This document shows, piece by piece, positions 28,851-38,621 of a stretch of DNA of 64,000 bases (positions within the stretch are counted from its first letter, which is position 1; every line of letters begins with the position of its first letter). Both the position numbers and the translations under genes were made by a program. The DNA is from Dickeya lacustris (GTDB lineage Bacteria > Pseudomonadota > Gammaproteobacteria > Enterobacterales > Enterobacteriaceae), in the NCBI RefSeq assembly GCF_029635795.1, contig NZ_CP114280.1, positions 2,356,001 through 2,420,000 on the forward strand, read 5' to 3'. The notes beneath the pieces are model-generated. The model had not been told where the DNA came from and made no database searches. It worked only from the letters and a program-made list of their open reading frames with translations.

Positions 28851-29948
28851 TTAGCGGTGTGCCGCCGGGATTTGCTGGGTAATGCAGTGGATGTTTCCGC
28901 CGCCCAGCAGGATTTCGCGTGCCGGTACGCCGCTTATCAGGTAGTCGGGGAACATCTGTTGCAACAGCGCATGGGCCTCACCGTCGGTGCGTTCGTCCAG
29001 CAGCGGATAAATAATCTGCTTATTGCTGATCAGGAAATTGACGTATGAGCCCGCCAGCCGTGACCCGGCGTTACGCTCGATGGCGTTGCCTTCGGTGACG
29101 CCCGCCGTTTCTTCCGGCGTGGCGTACAGCGGGCCGGGCGCCGGGAGTTTCCAGATTTTCAGCGACCGGCCTTTGGCATCACGCGCCTGTGACAACACCT
29201 GATAGGCCGCCTGCGAGCGGGCGTACTGCGGGTCGGTTTCATCGTCCGTCCAGTGCAGCGCCACTTCGCCGGGGCAGATAAAACAGCACATGTTGTCGAT
29301 GTGGCCGTCGGTTTCGTCGTTATACACGCCCTCTTCCAGCCAGATAAACGTGCTGACACCGAGATAATCGCGCAGGTGTTGCTCAATCTGCGCCTTGTTC
29401 AGGTGCGGGTTGCGGTTCGGGTTCAGCAGGCACTCGGCGGTGGTCAGCAGCGTGCCTTCGCCATCGGTGTGGATGGAGCCACCTTCCAGAATCAGCGGCG
29501 CGGCGTAGCCTGCATCACCATGATGCGCCAGCACCTGCGCGGCGACGTTCTCGTCACGGCGCCAGTCTTCATACAATCCGCCCAGTGCGCCGCCCCAGGC
29601 GTTGAATTGCCAGTCAACGCCCCGGCGCTCACCGGCGGCATTCAGCACCATGGTTGGCCCGGTATCGCGTACCCAGGCATCATCGCTTTCCATCTCCACC
29701 AGCGTGACGCTCGCTGGCATCACACGTTGGGCCAATGCCAGTTGGTCATGCGGCACGCCCATGATGACCGGCGTAGTCTGGGCAATCGCTGCCGCCACTG
29801 CCGCAAAGGTGTGCTGGGCAGGGAGAACATCGCCCTCAGCGCGCCAGTTATCGCGGCGATATGGCCACAGCATCCACACCGCGTCGTGTGCGGCCCATTC
29901 CGCTGGCATGGCAAAGCCGTCCTGCCATGGCGTAGTCAGTTCAGCCAT
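28851..29948 (-). CDS. aguA: Agmatine deiminase
   Basis: A 365-residue enzyme of the PAD_porph family, converting agmatine to N-carbamoylputrescine and ammonia. Conserved elements include [40 protein letters not shown], the HIDNMCCF segment and the catalytic cysteine in [15 protein letters not shown] near the C-terminus. ATG at 29948 is preferred because GGAGATAAG stands at the right distance; a GTG one codon earlier exists. It begins just after the stop of aguB, so the two are one operon for putrescine formation from agmatine. Confidence 0.93.
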   Translation of the reverse strand: MAELTTPWQDGFAMPAEWAAHDAVWMLWPYRRDNWRAEGDVLPAQHTFAAVAAAIAQTTPVIMGVPHDQLALAQRVMPASVTLVEMESDDAWVRDTGPTMVLNAAGERRGVDWQFNAWGGALGGLYEDWRRDENVAAQVLAHHGDAGYAAPLILEGGSIHTDGEGTLLTTAECLLNPNRNPHLNKAQIEQHLRDYLGVSTFIWLEEGVYNDETDGHIDNMCCFICPGEVALHWTDDETDPQYARSQAAYQVLSQARDAKGRSLKIWKLPAPGPLYATPEETAGVTEGNAIERNAGSRLAGSYVNFLISNKQIIYPLLDERTDGEAHALLQQMFPDYLISGVPAREILLGGGNIHCITQQIPAAHR

Positions 29949-29951
29949 CAC

Positions 29952-30836
29952 TTATCTCCAGGTTTTGCCGTCAGAGGTGCCAATCACGCCATACATGTCC
30001 GGGCGGCGATCGCGGAACAGGCCCCACGACGCGCGCTGGGCGGCAATAGCTTGTAGATCAAAGGTATGCACCAGCACCGCTTCGTCTGTCTTGTTGGCTT
30101 GCGCCACCAGCGCACCGGTTTGATCGGCAATGAACGAGGAGCCGTAGAAGGTCATTTCCAGACCGTCGATGTATTTGCTGGCTTCGGTGCCGATACGGTT
30201 GGACGCGATAACCGGCACCAGATTGGCCGCTGCGTGACCTTGCTGCACGCGCGTCCAGTGCGGCTGGCTATCAATCTCCGGGTAGGCCGGTTCAGAGCCG
30301 ATGGCGGTTGGGTAGAAAATCAGCTCGGCTCCCTGTAAAGCCAGGCAGCGCGCGGTTTCAGGGAACCACTGATCCCAGCAGATGCCAACGCCAATTTTAG
30401 CGTAGCGGGTTTGCCACACTTTAAAGCCGGTATCCCCTGGAATGAAGAACTGCTTTTCCTGATAGGCCGGGCCGTTCGGAATGTGCGTTTTGCGGTACAC
30501 ATCCAATACGCTGCCGTCGGCATCGATCATCACCAGCGAGTTGTAGTAAGCGTTATTGGCGCGCTCGAAGAAGCTCAGTGGCAGCACGACGTTCAGTTCT
30601 GCCGCCAGCGCGGAAAAGTGTTTGATAAGCGGGCTATTGGCCAGCTCTTGCGCCAGCGCATAATGCTCAGGGCTCTGATCGATGCAGAAATAAGGCGCAG
30701 CAAACAGTTCCTGAATCAGGATGATGTGCGCCCCTTGAGCATGTGCCTGACGCACCAGCCTTTCGGCGTTTTCGATATTTTTTGGCAAATCCCAGGTGCA
30801 GGCCATTTGTGTGGCGGCAACGGTAACGTTTGTCAT
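29952..30836 (-). CDS. aguB: N-carbamoylputrescine amidase
   Basis: A 294-residue nitrilase-superfamily amidase, acting after agmatine deiminase to release putrescine. The Glu-Lys-Cys triad is visible: Glu in LIQELFAAPYF, Lys in YRKTHIPNG, and Cys in GVGICWDQWFPE. The C-terminal EAVLVHTFDL and FRDRRPDMYG match the family. It is the promoter-proximal gene of the aguBA pair. Confidence 0.93.
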   Translation of the reverse strand: MTNVTVAATQMACTWDLPKNIENAERLVRQAHAQGAHIILIQELFAAPYFCIDQSPEHYALAQELANSPLIKHFSALAAELNVVLPLSFFERANNAYYNSLVMIDADGSVLDVYRKTHIPNGPAYQEKQFFIPGDTGFKVWQTRYAKIGVGICWDQWFPETARCLALQGAELIFYPTAIGSEPAYPEIDSQPHWTRVQQGHAAANLVPVIASNRIGTEASKYIDGLEMTFYGSSFIADQTGALVAQANKTDEAVLVHTFDLQAIAAQRASWGLFRDRRPDMYGVIGTSDGKTWR

Positions 30837-31019
30837 GCGAAAACCTCAATCATTTCTGTGTGGATGCTCAAGCCTGTGCGCCAGCGAGGGCGTGAAATCA
30901 GCAAGAGTCGGGTAAAGTGTAGGTCAATAACGCCCCGGCGCGCGGCGCCGCCAGCCTATTATGCCAGCGAATCACGTCTTCGGGAGCATAGCGTTTTTAA
31001 CGGTGACGCTTTTCCAATA

Positions 31020-31048
31020 AGAAATCCCGCTCATTGAGCGGGATTTGC
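31020..31048 (-). terminator. Rho-independent terminator of pfkA
   Basis: AAATCCCGCTCA and TGAGCGGGATTT form a near-perfect stem (31022-31046) just after the pfkA stop on the minus strand, ending in TTTCTTATT. Strong stem with moderate T tract. Confidence 0.8.
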
Positions 31049-31073
31049 TTGTTTCGGCCCTGACATTCCGGGG

Positions 31074-32036
31074 TTAGAACAATTTTTTCGCTGTCTCCAG
31101 CCAATCGCCTTTGAACGGGCGTCTCATGTTCTCAATGGCGTCGATAATATCATGGTGTACCAGTTTTTCATTCTGGATACCGACGCAACGGCCACCGTAG
31201 CCCTGCTGAAGCAGCTCAATAGAATAAGCGCCCATGCGCGAAGCCAGAATACGGTCGTAAGCGACAGGCGCACCGCCGCGCTGAATATGACCAAGCACCG
31301 TCGCACGGGTTTCGCGCCCGGTTTCCGCTTCGATATAACGCGCCAGCTCATCGACGTCGCACACCAGTTCAGTAATCGCCACAATGGCGTGTTTTTTCCC
31401 TTTGGCGATCCCGGCTTTGATCTCCTCAACCAGGTCTTCTTTTTTGAAGTCCACTTCCGGCAGCACGATGAACTCGCAACCGCCGGCAATCGCGGCCGCC
31501 ATCGTCAGGTCGCCACAGTGACGGCCCATCACTTCAACGATGGAAATGCGTTGATGGGACGAGGACGTATCACGCAGGCGGTCAATCGCTTCCACCACGG
31601 TTTCCAGCGCGGTGAAATAGCCGATAGTGTAATCGGTGCCAGCAACATCGTTATCAATGGTGCCCGGCAAACCGATGCAGGGGAATCCCATCTCGGTCAA
31701 GCGTTTAGCCCCCATATAGGAACCGTCGCCCCCGATAACCACTAACGCATCCAGGCCGCGTTTTTTCATGTTTTCCACGCACACCTGACGCACCGCTTCT
31801 TCCTTAAACGCCGGAAAACGCGCCGACCCAAGGAAGGTGCCGCCACGGTTGATGACATCAGACACGCTATAACGATCAAGCAGCTCCATGCGATCTTCGT
31901 ACAAACCCAGATAGCCATCATAAATGCCGTAGATGTCCAGCCCTTCAGCCAACGCCGCGCGCACCACACCACGAATGGCCGCATTCATGCCCGGCGCATC
32001 GCCACCGCTCGTCAGTACTCCGATTTTTTTAATCAT
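31074..32036 (-). CDS. pfkA: ATP-dependent 6-phosphofructokinase
   Basis: A 320-residue PfkA, the length of the E. coli enzyme. It has the ATP site [18 protein letters not shown], the [10 protein letters not shown] loop, the catalytic region [16 protein letters not shown] with its Asp, and [13 protein letters not shown]. It commits fructose 6-phosphate to glycolysis in the cytoplasm. It is transcribed separately, with its own terminator; fieF lies upstream as in most enterics. Confidence 0.97.
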   Translation of the reverse strand: MIKKIGVLTSGGDAPGMNAAIRGVVRAALAEGLDIYGIYDGYLGLYEDRMELLDRYSVSDVINRGGTFLGSARFPAFKEEAVRQVCVENMKKRGLDALVVIGGDGSYMGAKRLTEMGFPCIGLPGTIDNDVAGTDYTIGYFTALETVVEAIDRLRDTSSSHQRISIVEVMGRHCGDLTMAAAIAGGCEFIVLPEVDFKKEDLVEEIKAGIAKGKKHAIVAITELVCDVDELARYIEAETGRETRATVLGHIQRGGAPVAYDRILASRMGAYSIELLQQGYGGRCVGIQNEKLVHHDIIDAIENMRRPFKGDWLETAKKLF

Positions 32037-32316
32037 GACAACCTCTGGGTTTGTAGATGTAAATTCGCAGATTCTTCTATCTTAAAATGGATGGAACAAC
32101 GCCTAACCTTCTCTTTAGCATATTATAACAAATACCCTTAGCTGAATTGATTCAGGTCAGGCTCAACGCCCCAAAAAAATCTATCGTATATCACATTTTT
32201 ACAACACATTGCAGGCCAGGTTCTTCGCTCCGGCCTGCTGACATACGGTTATCGCTCGCCCTCTGACGCGGCGTTAGCGCAGTGAAAGCCACAGCAACAG
32301 CAGATGACAGCGGCGT

Positions 32317-33219
32317 CTACAGATCCCAACGGCCTCGCTGCGCCAGCGGCACAACCGATACCGGGTCTTGATGGATTATCACGTCTGAACCGGGGAAACG
32401 GTGCAGCAGCGCCTGCTCGAGTTCATCCGCAATCTGGTGCGACGCCACCAGCGGCAGGTTATCGTCCATCTCAAGATGCAACTGAATAAAGCGCGTCGGC
32501 CCGGCACGGCGGGTGCGTAACTGATGCGCGCCGCTCACTCCCGGCCACGAGGCGATAAGGTTGACGATTTCCTGACGTTCTTCATCCGGTAATGCTCTGT
32601 CTAACAACATCTGAATGGCATCGTATGCCATATGTAAAGCGCTGTATAAGATATAAATGCCTATTGCCAGCGCAAAGACGGCGTCCGCCCAGCCAATGCC
32701 TTTCCAGCTTAACAACAGCGATAACAAGATAGCACCATTCATCAACACATCAGACTGGTAGTGCAGCATATCGGCACGCACCGCCTGGCTGTGCGTTTTA
32801 CGGATAACCCAGCGCTGAAAACTCACCAGCAAGCCCGTGGCTATCAGCGCCACTAACGTAATCCACATGCCAAGTTCCGGCCCCTGCAAAGGCTGAGGGT
32901 TCATCAAATGCTGCGCGCCGGTTAACAACAAAAACAGCGCAGAGCCGGAAATAAACATACTTTGCGCCAGTGCCGCCAGCGATTCGGCCTTACCGTGGCC
33001 AAACGAATGTTCGCTATCGGCCGGTTGCAGCGAATAACGCACCACCAGCAAATTCACCAGCGAGGCGGCAATATCGACCAGTGAATCAACCAGCGAGGCC
33101 AGCAAGCTCACCGACCCGGTGTACCACCAGGCATACACTTTCAAACCAAACAGTGACAATGCGGTTGCCGTGGCTAAAAACGCGGCTAATGTCACCCAAC
33201 GAGCGTAATGAGAATTCAT
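32317..33219 (-). CDS. fieF: Ferrous-iron/zinc efflux pump (CDF family)
   Basis: A 300-residue cation-diffusion facilitator. The start at 33219 follows GGAGAGACAGGT and gives [10 protein letters not shown], matching E. coli FieF; a longer frame starts at 33258. Six membrane helices are visible, with the metal-site motifs DSLVDIAAS (helix 2) and HYQSDVLMN (helix 5), the [13 protein letters not shown] loop, and a cytoplasmic C-terminal domain with [10 protein letters not shown] and DVIIHQDP. In enterics fieF usually stands next to cpxP; here a regulator, a NUDIX gene and a tail-fibre array separate them. Confidence 0.95.
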   Translation of the reverse strand: MNSHYARWVTLAAFLATATALSLFGLKVYAWWYTGSVSLLASLVDSLVDIAASLVNLLVVRYSLQPADSEHSFGHGKAESLAALAQSMFISGSALFLLLTGAQHLMNPQPLQGPELGMWITLVALIATGLLVSFQRWVIRKTHSQAVRADMLHYQSDVLMNGAILLSLLLSWKGIGWADAVFALAIGIYILYSALHMAYDAIQMLLDRALPDEERQEIVNLIASWPGVSGAHQLRTRRAGPTRFIQLHLEMDDNLPLVASHQIADELEQALLHRFPGSDVIIHQDPVSVVPLAQRGRWDL

Positions 33220-33418
33220 ACCTGTCTCTCCCCCAAACAAGGAGGTCAGTATAGCCAATTACCACGGCAAAAAACCGTGACAGTTTTACGTACCGCCATG
33301 GTTTTTTAATAAAAATAGCCTTAAAAAAAAAGGAGTTGCGAATAAGACGCGCTTAGTAAGCGGAGCGCGTCATGCTCGCATTCGGTAAAAGCGTATCGCG
33401 ATGTATTCAGGGGTGTTT

Positions 33419-33901
33419 TCAGGGTTTACGTAAGATTTTTTGTAACCGGCGCTGTTCCCAGCGTGACCAGCGATCGCGCAATAAAAACATTTTGACGGCC
33501 CGCAATATCAACACTCCGCTCCAAATTGACAGTGGCCACCAAAACCACTGCTGCTGAGGATTCACAAACTGATTAATGGCAAAGAGCAGCGCATTAACCG
33601 GTATAAACAGCAACAGACTGCGCCAAAAGCGGCTTTCACGCCGCACCTGCGCTTTGGCCTGCACAATACGCTCTTCCAGCGATTCACCGCTGGCCGATGG
33701 TTTTTCATCCGGCTCCATTGGCTCCATGAGCACCGCCACATTGATACCTAATGCCGCCGCAATAGCACTGAGGGTTTCCAGACTGGCGCGCTCGCCATTT
33801 TCAATACGCTGAATGGTTCTGACGCTCAATGAAGATAATTCAGCCAACTGCTCCTGCGACCAGGCCCGGGCGAGACGTTGAGATTTAATTGCGTTCATCA
33901 T
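33419..33901 (-). CDS. XRE-family regulator with C-terminal membrane segments
   Basis: A 160-residue protein: a helix-turn-helix of the XRE type at residues 4-60 (LARAWSQEQLAELSSLSVRT), a charged linker, then two hydrophobic segments (about 92-112 and 120-138) of the 2TM type often fused to such regulators. An AAGGAG site precedes tandem ATG codons. It probably binds DNA from the membrane and may respond to an envelope signal. Targets unknown; a hairpin (GACGCGC/GCGCGTC near 33347-33372) follows the gene. Confidence 0.83.
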   Translation of the reverse strand: MMNAIKSQRLARAWSQEQLAELSSLSVRTIQRIENGERASLETLSAIAAALGINVAVLMEPMEPDEKPSASGESLEERIVQAKAQVRRESRFWRSLLLFIPVNALLFAINQFVNPQQQWFWWPLSIWSGVLILRAVKMFLLRDRWSRWEQRRLQKILRKP

Positions 33902-34138
33902 TCACTCCTTATGAGATAAAACCTGTCAGCAGCGTGCAACACGCCCTCCGTCAGCGCCACGACAGCAACCTGACAGCCACCCGACAGGGGTATGACACGC
34001 CCATCTCAGCGCCATTTACCTCAGTACCATTTACCTTCGCACCATGAAGATAAAACTGGCCGCCATCGACACCCTCGGGAGGTCGTCGGATAATGGCCTT
34101 CCCGCGACAAAAGCACGAGGACGTGTAAGGAACACCTC

Positions 34139-34594
34139 ATGAAACAACGGCCATCATCACGATTGTTGATACTCAACCCTCAGCATCACGTTTTGCTGTT
34201 TCTTTTTCATCATACTGCGGATGCCCTTGCCGGGAAGCGTTATTGGGCAACACCGGGAGGCGCATTGGAAAACGGAGAAACCTTTGAACAGGCGGCATTA
34301 AGAGAGCTGCGGGAAGAAACCGGCATCTGCTGCCAAGACCCAGGCCCTTGCGTGGCAACCCGGACGTTTCCTCTGGCCATGCCAAACGGCGAAACCGTAT
34401 TGGCCGAGGAGCAGTTCTTTATCATTCACACCCGTGAAAACACGCTTAATACGCAACAATGGACGGATCACGAACGGCAGGTGATGCGCGATTATCGCTG
34501 GTGGAGTCGTGACGCGCTGCTTGCCACGCCCGATATCGTCTACCCGGAAAATCTGGTAGCCATGGTGTGGCCAGCAAGCGCATCACCAAACTGA
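34139..34594 (+). CDS. NUDIX hydrolase
   Basis: A 151-residue NUDIX protein. The full box Gx5Ex7REUxEExGU runs from GALENGE through RELREETGI (residues about 40-62), so pyrophosphohydrolase activity on a nucleoside diphosphate-linked compound is expected. An AAGGAACACC site precedes the ATG. The substrate cannot be told. The gene lies between the XRE regulator and the tail-fibre array and is transcribed the opposite way from both. Confidence 0.9.
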   Translation: MKQRPSSRLLILNPQHHVLLFLFHHTADALAGKRYWATPGGALENGETFEQAALRELREETGICCQDPGPCVATRTFPLAMPNGETVLAEEQFFIIHTRENTLNTQQWTDHERQVMRDYRWWSRDALLATPDIVYPENLVAMVWPASASPN

Positions 34595-34603
34595 CGCACC
34601 TCA

Positions 34604-34627
34604 TTCCCCCGTTTGACCACGGGGGAA
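34604..34627. other. Hairpin between NUDIX gene and tail-fibre assembly gene
   Basis: TTCCCCCG and CGGGGGAA pair around an eight-base loop between two convergent genes. Neither side has a T tract, so its role as a bidirectional terminator is only possible. Confidence 0.4.
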
Positions 34628-34676
34628 GGGCCAGTAATCACCACGATGCATCAGTTATCCTGCGACAATAGTTATC

Positions 34677-35054
34677 CTACGGCAACGTAGGCCAGTGGAT
34701 GTCTTGCGGAAACCCGGCCTGATCGGGAACCTGACGCAATAACTCACGATAGGCTCGCCAGGCAAGCTTATCGACAGGGGCATCGGCTACCTGAGTCCAG
34801 TCGCTGGCCGCTAACAGGTTATCACGCTGATGTCGCATCGCTTGCGCTAATTCAACGTCGGAAATCGGAGCAGGCGTGACGGCAATAGGTTGTCTGGTTG
34901 ACTCGTCAAAAACAATCACATTACCAAGGGCCTGGTCATTTAATAGTTTTTGATAATAGTCATCGTTAATTTCAACCGCATCGCCTGGGATATTATCACC
35001 ATGCACATCACTTGAATAAAAATCCATATATTGAGGAGAAAAATAAGTTTTCAT
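34677..35054 (-). CDS. Tail-fibre assembly protein-like, cassette 1
   Basis: A 125-residue protein of the tail-fibre assembly chaperone type: N-terminal MKTYFSPQYMDFYSSD resembling other phage tail-fibre assembly starts, an ISDVELAQAMRHQRDNLLAASDW core, and the C-terminal WRAYRELLRQVPDQAGFP followed by IHWPTLP. Such proteins help fold the fibre encoded upstream. Unusually, 428 AT-rich bases separate it from fibre 1, whereas in the other cassettes the genes abut. Confidence 0.8.
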   Translation of the reverse strand: MKTYFSPQYMDFYSSDVHGDNIPGDAVEINDDYYQKLLNDQALGNVIVFDESTRQPIAVTPAPISDVELAQAMRHQRDNLLAASDWTQVADAPVDKLAWRAYRELLRQVPDQAGFPQDIHWPTLP

Positions 35055-35482
35055 AATACACCTTTAATAACCAGTAGCCATCCAAAGATAAAGGATTTTG
35101 AATAGGATATCGCATTTAAAGAATAAACAGACCCGATCTCAATCGAGTTAGTTCTCATACCGTACTGTATTCAATAACAACAAAATACAAAAATCACCTC
35201 AGAAAACCCAGCTTAATTAATACAAATTAATAACATCAAATATTTAACCCTAATCATTTCTCTAACCTAGGTGAATAAAAAGAGGAAAACCCCAAAAAAA
35301 ACACACGCCATAAATAAAAGTGACAACTAATCACATTGAGGAGTTAATGATTAAATAGAATATTAACCCTGACATAATAACCTTTAAAAAATTATCGATA
35401 AAAGAATATATAATCAATAAGCCAATTCCAGTTTATGGATACAATTCTGATCGGTCTAATTTACCTATCCCAGATACCGTTA
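35055..35482 (-). other. AT-rich gene-free stretch inside cassette 1
   Basis: This 428-base stretch has much lower GC than its surroundings, with many A and T runs and stops in all frames. No gene or RNA is recognised. It separates fibre 1 from its likely assembly gene and looks like inserted or decayed DNA. Confidence 0.5.
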
Positions 35483-36394
35483 TCACGCCGCCTTCACGAT
35501 GTAGTTAAAGGCAACATTTCGGGGGCGAGTTTCACTACCAGGAAATGTTGTTGTTGCCCCAGTGTATAGGCCATTGCCGTCAATTGCGTTTATGGGGGTA
35601 GCTCCCCCCTGAATCCCTGTAACTGAGTAACGGACCCCTAGGTTAAACGGCATAATGTTCTGCGATTGTGGGGTCAACAATTCACGGCCTGCATCCACCC
35701 CTCTGCCATCATCCCAGCCGCGAATAAATTCGCCACGCAAGTCCGGCAATATCCCGGAGGGATAGACTTGCGCTAATCGAGGATAACGATTTTTATCAAA
35801 TGCCTGGCCGTTACATTTGAGCCAACCGGTGGGGGCTACGGCTTGTGGCCAAGGCTGTGGAATGCCGACAAATTCACTGATCAACAAATACTGCGCGTGA
35901 GGATTACTCTTGGCAACATGATCGGCCAGCAAGGTATCGGCATAGCGCCTTGTGGCGAGCGCCACCGTCGGGTCAAAATTGAGCGTGAGCGCATCGGTAC
36001 GGCTGACGATGAGGATCATGCGCACCGTCTGCACGCGCCCTGAGCCCTCTTTGAGCTCTGGCTTATAGGTTTCCGGGCAATTGGCAACGGCTATCAAGTT
36101 ACCCGCCGCATCATATAAGCCCATTTCGCGAATCCAGAACCCTCCCTCATTTTCTGGAATAACCTGCTCGGCGACTATCTGGTTGGCATTATGCGGGTCA
36201 ATGCTCAGTGAATTAATTGGCGCACGCCGTCTTTCATTCACCAATTGCGTTTGCATTGAATCGGGTGTTTGTAATGTGCCACCGCCGTCCCCCACCCCCA
36301 TTTGGGCTATTTCCAGCGGTTTACCCACGGAAATCGCCTCAGACAACCTGGCTTCACCCAGCCGGGTTAATAACGTGAAATATTTTGCGCCCAT
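35483..36394 (-). CDS. Tail-fibre/tail-collar protein 1
   Basis: A 303-residue fibre, the shortest of five. Residues 1-150 are the conserved tail-fibre N-terminal domain (MGAKYFTLLTRLGEARL, AEQVIPENEGGFWIREMG, NCPETYKPELKEGSGRVQT), which attaches to the tail in P2-like phages and tailocins. The variable middle is almost absent. From about 200 a tail-collar domain follows (GWLKCNGQAFDKNRYP, LPDLRGEFIRGWDDGRGVD), then a unique tip and the shared end RPRNVAFNYIVKAA. The tip decides receptor recognition. Confidence 0.88.
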   Translation of the reverse strand: MGAKYFTLLTRLGEARLSEAISVGKPLEIAQMGVGDGGGTLQTPDSMQTQLVNERRRAPINSLSIDPHNANQIVAEQVIPENEGGFWIREMGLYDAAGNLIAVANCPETYKPELKEGSGRVQTVRMILIVSRTDALTLNFDPTVALATRRYADTLLADHVAKSNPHAQYLLISEFVGIPQPWPQAVAPTGWLKCNGQAFDKNRYPRLAQVYPSGILPDLRGEFIRGWDDGRGVDAGRELLTPQSQNIMPFNLGVRYSVTGIQGGATPINAIDGNGLYTGATTTFPGSETRPRNVAFNYIVKAA

Positions 36395-36482
36395 TATTTC
36401 CTCATCTACCTTGATTAAATCAAAAATAATCCTTCAGCAGAGAATTCGCGATAAAGGCAAATGGCGGATGCTTACTCTGCTT

Positions 36483-36498
36483 TCTCACAACCATTATG
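36483..36498 (-). promoter_or_regulatory. Shared leader motif upstream of fibre 1
   Basis: TCTCACAACCATTATG (minus strand CATAATGGTTGTGAGA) recurs upstream of four fibre genes about 90 bases before the start codon. CATAAT is a reasonable -10 hexamer; no good -35 is seen. Confidence 0.4.
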
Positions 36499-36562
36499 GT
36501 GATGAGCACGATTTATTACCCGCAATCGACGTACTGACAGCGATGGCACAACAACCCCGTCA

Positions 36563-36586
36563 GAAAAAACCCGCCAGCAGGCGGGA
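36563..36586 (-). terminator. Terminator after cassette 2
   Basis: CCCGCC/GGCGGG stem with an AGCA loop and a six-T tract on the minus strand, 107 bases after the assembly gene of cassette 2. Confidence 0.82.
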
Positions 36587-36693
36587 GAAGTAAAAGAGGG
36601 TGAAAAACCCACGGCAAAATTAATCTGCCTTAATGCGTCACAGCAGCGAATAAAATAAGCGGTGATAAACACATCGCGCGTGACTGGCGCTAA

Positions 36694-37128
36694 CTACGCC
36701 GCCGGTTTCTCCGGCCAGCTAATATTTGGCGCGCTCGAGGTATCGATAGCTTTCACCGCTTTGATGTAGTGCATCCATTCAATCAATTTTGCCTTGTCCT
36801 CATCATTGATGATGCCGAGCGCAAGCTCTGTTCGCCAGTCGGCCGTCAGGGTATTGGCCGCTGAGAGAAGCTGCTGCCGTTTTAGCTCGGCTTCTTTGGT
36901 TAGTTGCATTGGCGATGGCGCGGGTTGGCTCACCCAGGCAAGCGCCCCCGCCACATACCCCAGCACTTTATCTACCGGTTGATTAACCGGGCTGAACTGC
37001 GCAGCATCGTCATCGCTGATGTCTATTCCATCATCAGGCCATGTGCCAGCACGTTGATAGTCGGTATAAAGCTGCGCGGGATAAATCACATTCTGAGAGG
37101 GTGAATAAACGCTTTTCATATTTTTCAT
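36694..37128 (-). CDS. Tail-fibre assembly protein, cassette 2
   Basis: A 144-residue tail-fibre assembly protein: N-terminal MKSVYSPSQNVIYPAQLY, a helical mid-part (LTKEAELKRQQLLSAANTLT) and the family C-terminus AKLIEWMHYIKAVKAIDTS ending ISWPEKPAA. It starts one base after the stop of fibre 2 and presumably chaperones it. ATG codons at 37128 and 37119 are both possible. Confidence 0.87.
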   Translation of the reverse strand: MKNMKSVYSPSQNVIYPAQLYTDYQRAGTWPDDGIDISDDDAAQFSPVNQPVDKVLGYVAGALAWVSQPAPSPMQLTKEAELKRQQLLSAANTLTADWRTELALGIINDEDKAKLIEWMHYIKAVKAIDTSSAPNISWPEKPAA

Positions 37129-37129
37129 A

Positions 37130-38317
37130 TCAGTAACCTATCGCCAAATAACCTACGGTTTGCCCCGTCATACCATTACCTGTCACGGCATCGACAAAAT
37201 TGATATTCGCCGCCGTCCTGTCAAAGGTGTTCGGTGTGGCGACCCATCTGAAGCCTAACGTGCCGTACATCACCCCAATCAGGACAAGAGTGGCGTTAGG
37301 GAACGGCGCGGGATAGCTTTTCGTAAATCCGCCAACATTATTCAAAACACCAGAATCAAACTGCACAAGATGGCCGGATGGCAAGCGAAACGCCCCTAGC
37401 GTGCCAGACTGCCCAACCAAAAAATGGCTCATGTCGGGGATTTGGTCGGGCATACCGCCAACATTACGCTGCGCCGCCGACCCCAGGCCAAGATAGTTGA
37501 GCAGTGCCGCAACGGATTTTCCTGACAGAGCCGTCAGCGTGTTATCCAGCGGCTGCTTGTTCGCCAGAGCATTGGTCATGGTGGTCGCAAAATTTGGATT
37601 GTTACCTAACGCGGCAGCCAATTCATTGAGCGTATTCAGCGCCTCCGGGGAAGAAGCGACCAGTGCCTCAATTGCGCTTTTAACAAAAGCCGTGGTCGCC
37701 AACTGGCTGTTACTGGTTCCTGCCACCGCCGTCGGTGCCGTCGGTACGCCACTCAATGCCGGGCTTACCAACGGCGCATATTGCGCATGAGGGTTGCCCG
37801 CCGCCAGATGCTTCGCCATCAATCCATCGGCATAGGCTCTCACCTCCAGCGCTTTATCATCGACAGACTTGCGCGTCGCCAGCACCACTGCCGGGTCAAC
37901 TTTTAACGTCACGGCACTGGTGTTACTCACGACCAGAATCATACGCACCGTTTGTACCCGGCCAGAGCCTTCTTGCAACTGCGGCTTGTAGGTTTCCGGG
38001 CAGTTGGCGACCGCGATTAAATCGCCGTCCGCATCGAATAACCCGAGTTCCCGCAGCCAGAAGCCGCCTTCATTCTCTGGGATAACCTGCTCGGCAATAA
38101 TCTGGTTCGGGTTTGCCGGGTCAGCCCGCAGCGCATTAAGCAGTGCGCGGCGTTTTTCATTAATCAGCGCTTTTTGCGCCGGGTCTGGCATCGTGGGGTT
38201 GCCACCGCCATCACCCACGGCCATATGCGTAATATTCAGCATGCTACCGAGTGCCGTGGCGTTCGCCAGTTTCGCCGCGCCCACCTGCGTGAGCAATGTC
38301 ATGTATTTCACTGTCAT
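37130..38317 (-). CDS. Tail-fibre protein 2, gp53-like tip
   Basis: A 395-residue fibre. The N-terminal 150 residues match the other four. The middle contains the phage-fibre repeat (APLVSPALSGVPTAPTAV, SQLATTAFVKSAIEAL) and a helical segment (SPEALNTLNELAAALGNN). It lacks the tail-collar domain found in the others; instead it ends with a beta-rich gp53-type tip (GAFRLPSGHLVQFDSG to TGQTVGYLAIGY). It is thus the most divergent fibre and should recognise a different receptor. Confidence 0.88.
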   Translation of the reverse strand: MTVKYMTLLTQVGAAKLANATALGSMLNITHMAVGDGGGNPTMPDPAQKALINEKRRALLNALRADPANPNQIIAEQVIPENEGGFWLRELGLFDADGDLIAVANCPETYKPQLQEGSGRVQTVRMILVVSNTSAVTLKVDPAVVLATRKSVDDKALEVRAYADGLMAKHLAAGNPHAQYAPLVSPALSGVPTAPTAVAGTSNSQLATTAFVKSAIEALVASSPEALNTLNELAAALGNNPNFATTMTNALANKQPLDNTLTALSGKSVAALLNYLGLGSAAQRNVGGMPDQIPDMSHFLVGQSGTLGAFRLPSGHLVQFDSGVLNNVGGFTKSYPAPFPNATLVLIGVMYGTLGFRWVATPNTFDRTAANINFVDAVTGNGMTGQTVGYLAIGY

Positions 38318-38410
38318 GCCTTTTCTCCCAACCTCATCTCATAGCCTGGCATCATGCTTACGCGGTGTTATATCCGCATCCTTCGCAAGCCCATGCTGTT
38401 CATTGCTGCC

Positions 38411-38425
38411 TCTCACAACATTATG
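38411..38425 (-). promoter_or_regulatory. Shared leader motif upstream of fibre 2
   Basis: TCTCACAACATTATG, the same element as at the other cassettes with one base less, about 94 bases before the start codon. Possible -10 CATAAT. Confidence 0.4.
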
Positions 38426-38487
38426 CAAACAGGCGGGCAGGAAATCGTCTGGCGGGCGTTGTCGCGCTGATGGCACAACAAGATTGA

Positions 38488-38511
38488 TAAAAAAAACCGC
38501 CAGCAGGCGGG
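38488..38511 (-). terminator. Terminator after cassette 3
   Basis: CCGCC/GGCGG stem, AGCA loop, with an eight-T tract on the minus strand downstream of the cassette 3 assembly gene. Confidence 0.82.
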
Positions 38512-38621
38512 AAAAGAGGAAAGAAAAAGCTTTTTCATCAATGAAATAGAAAGAGAGCATTACCAATCTTCATACTCTCCCTCCAGGCGAAAAAACCGAG
38601 CAACAAGGTGATTTCAGGCGG

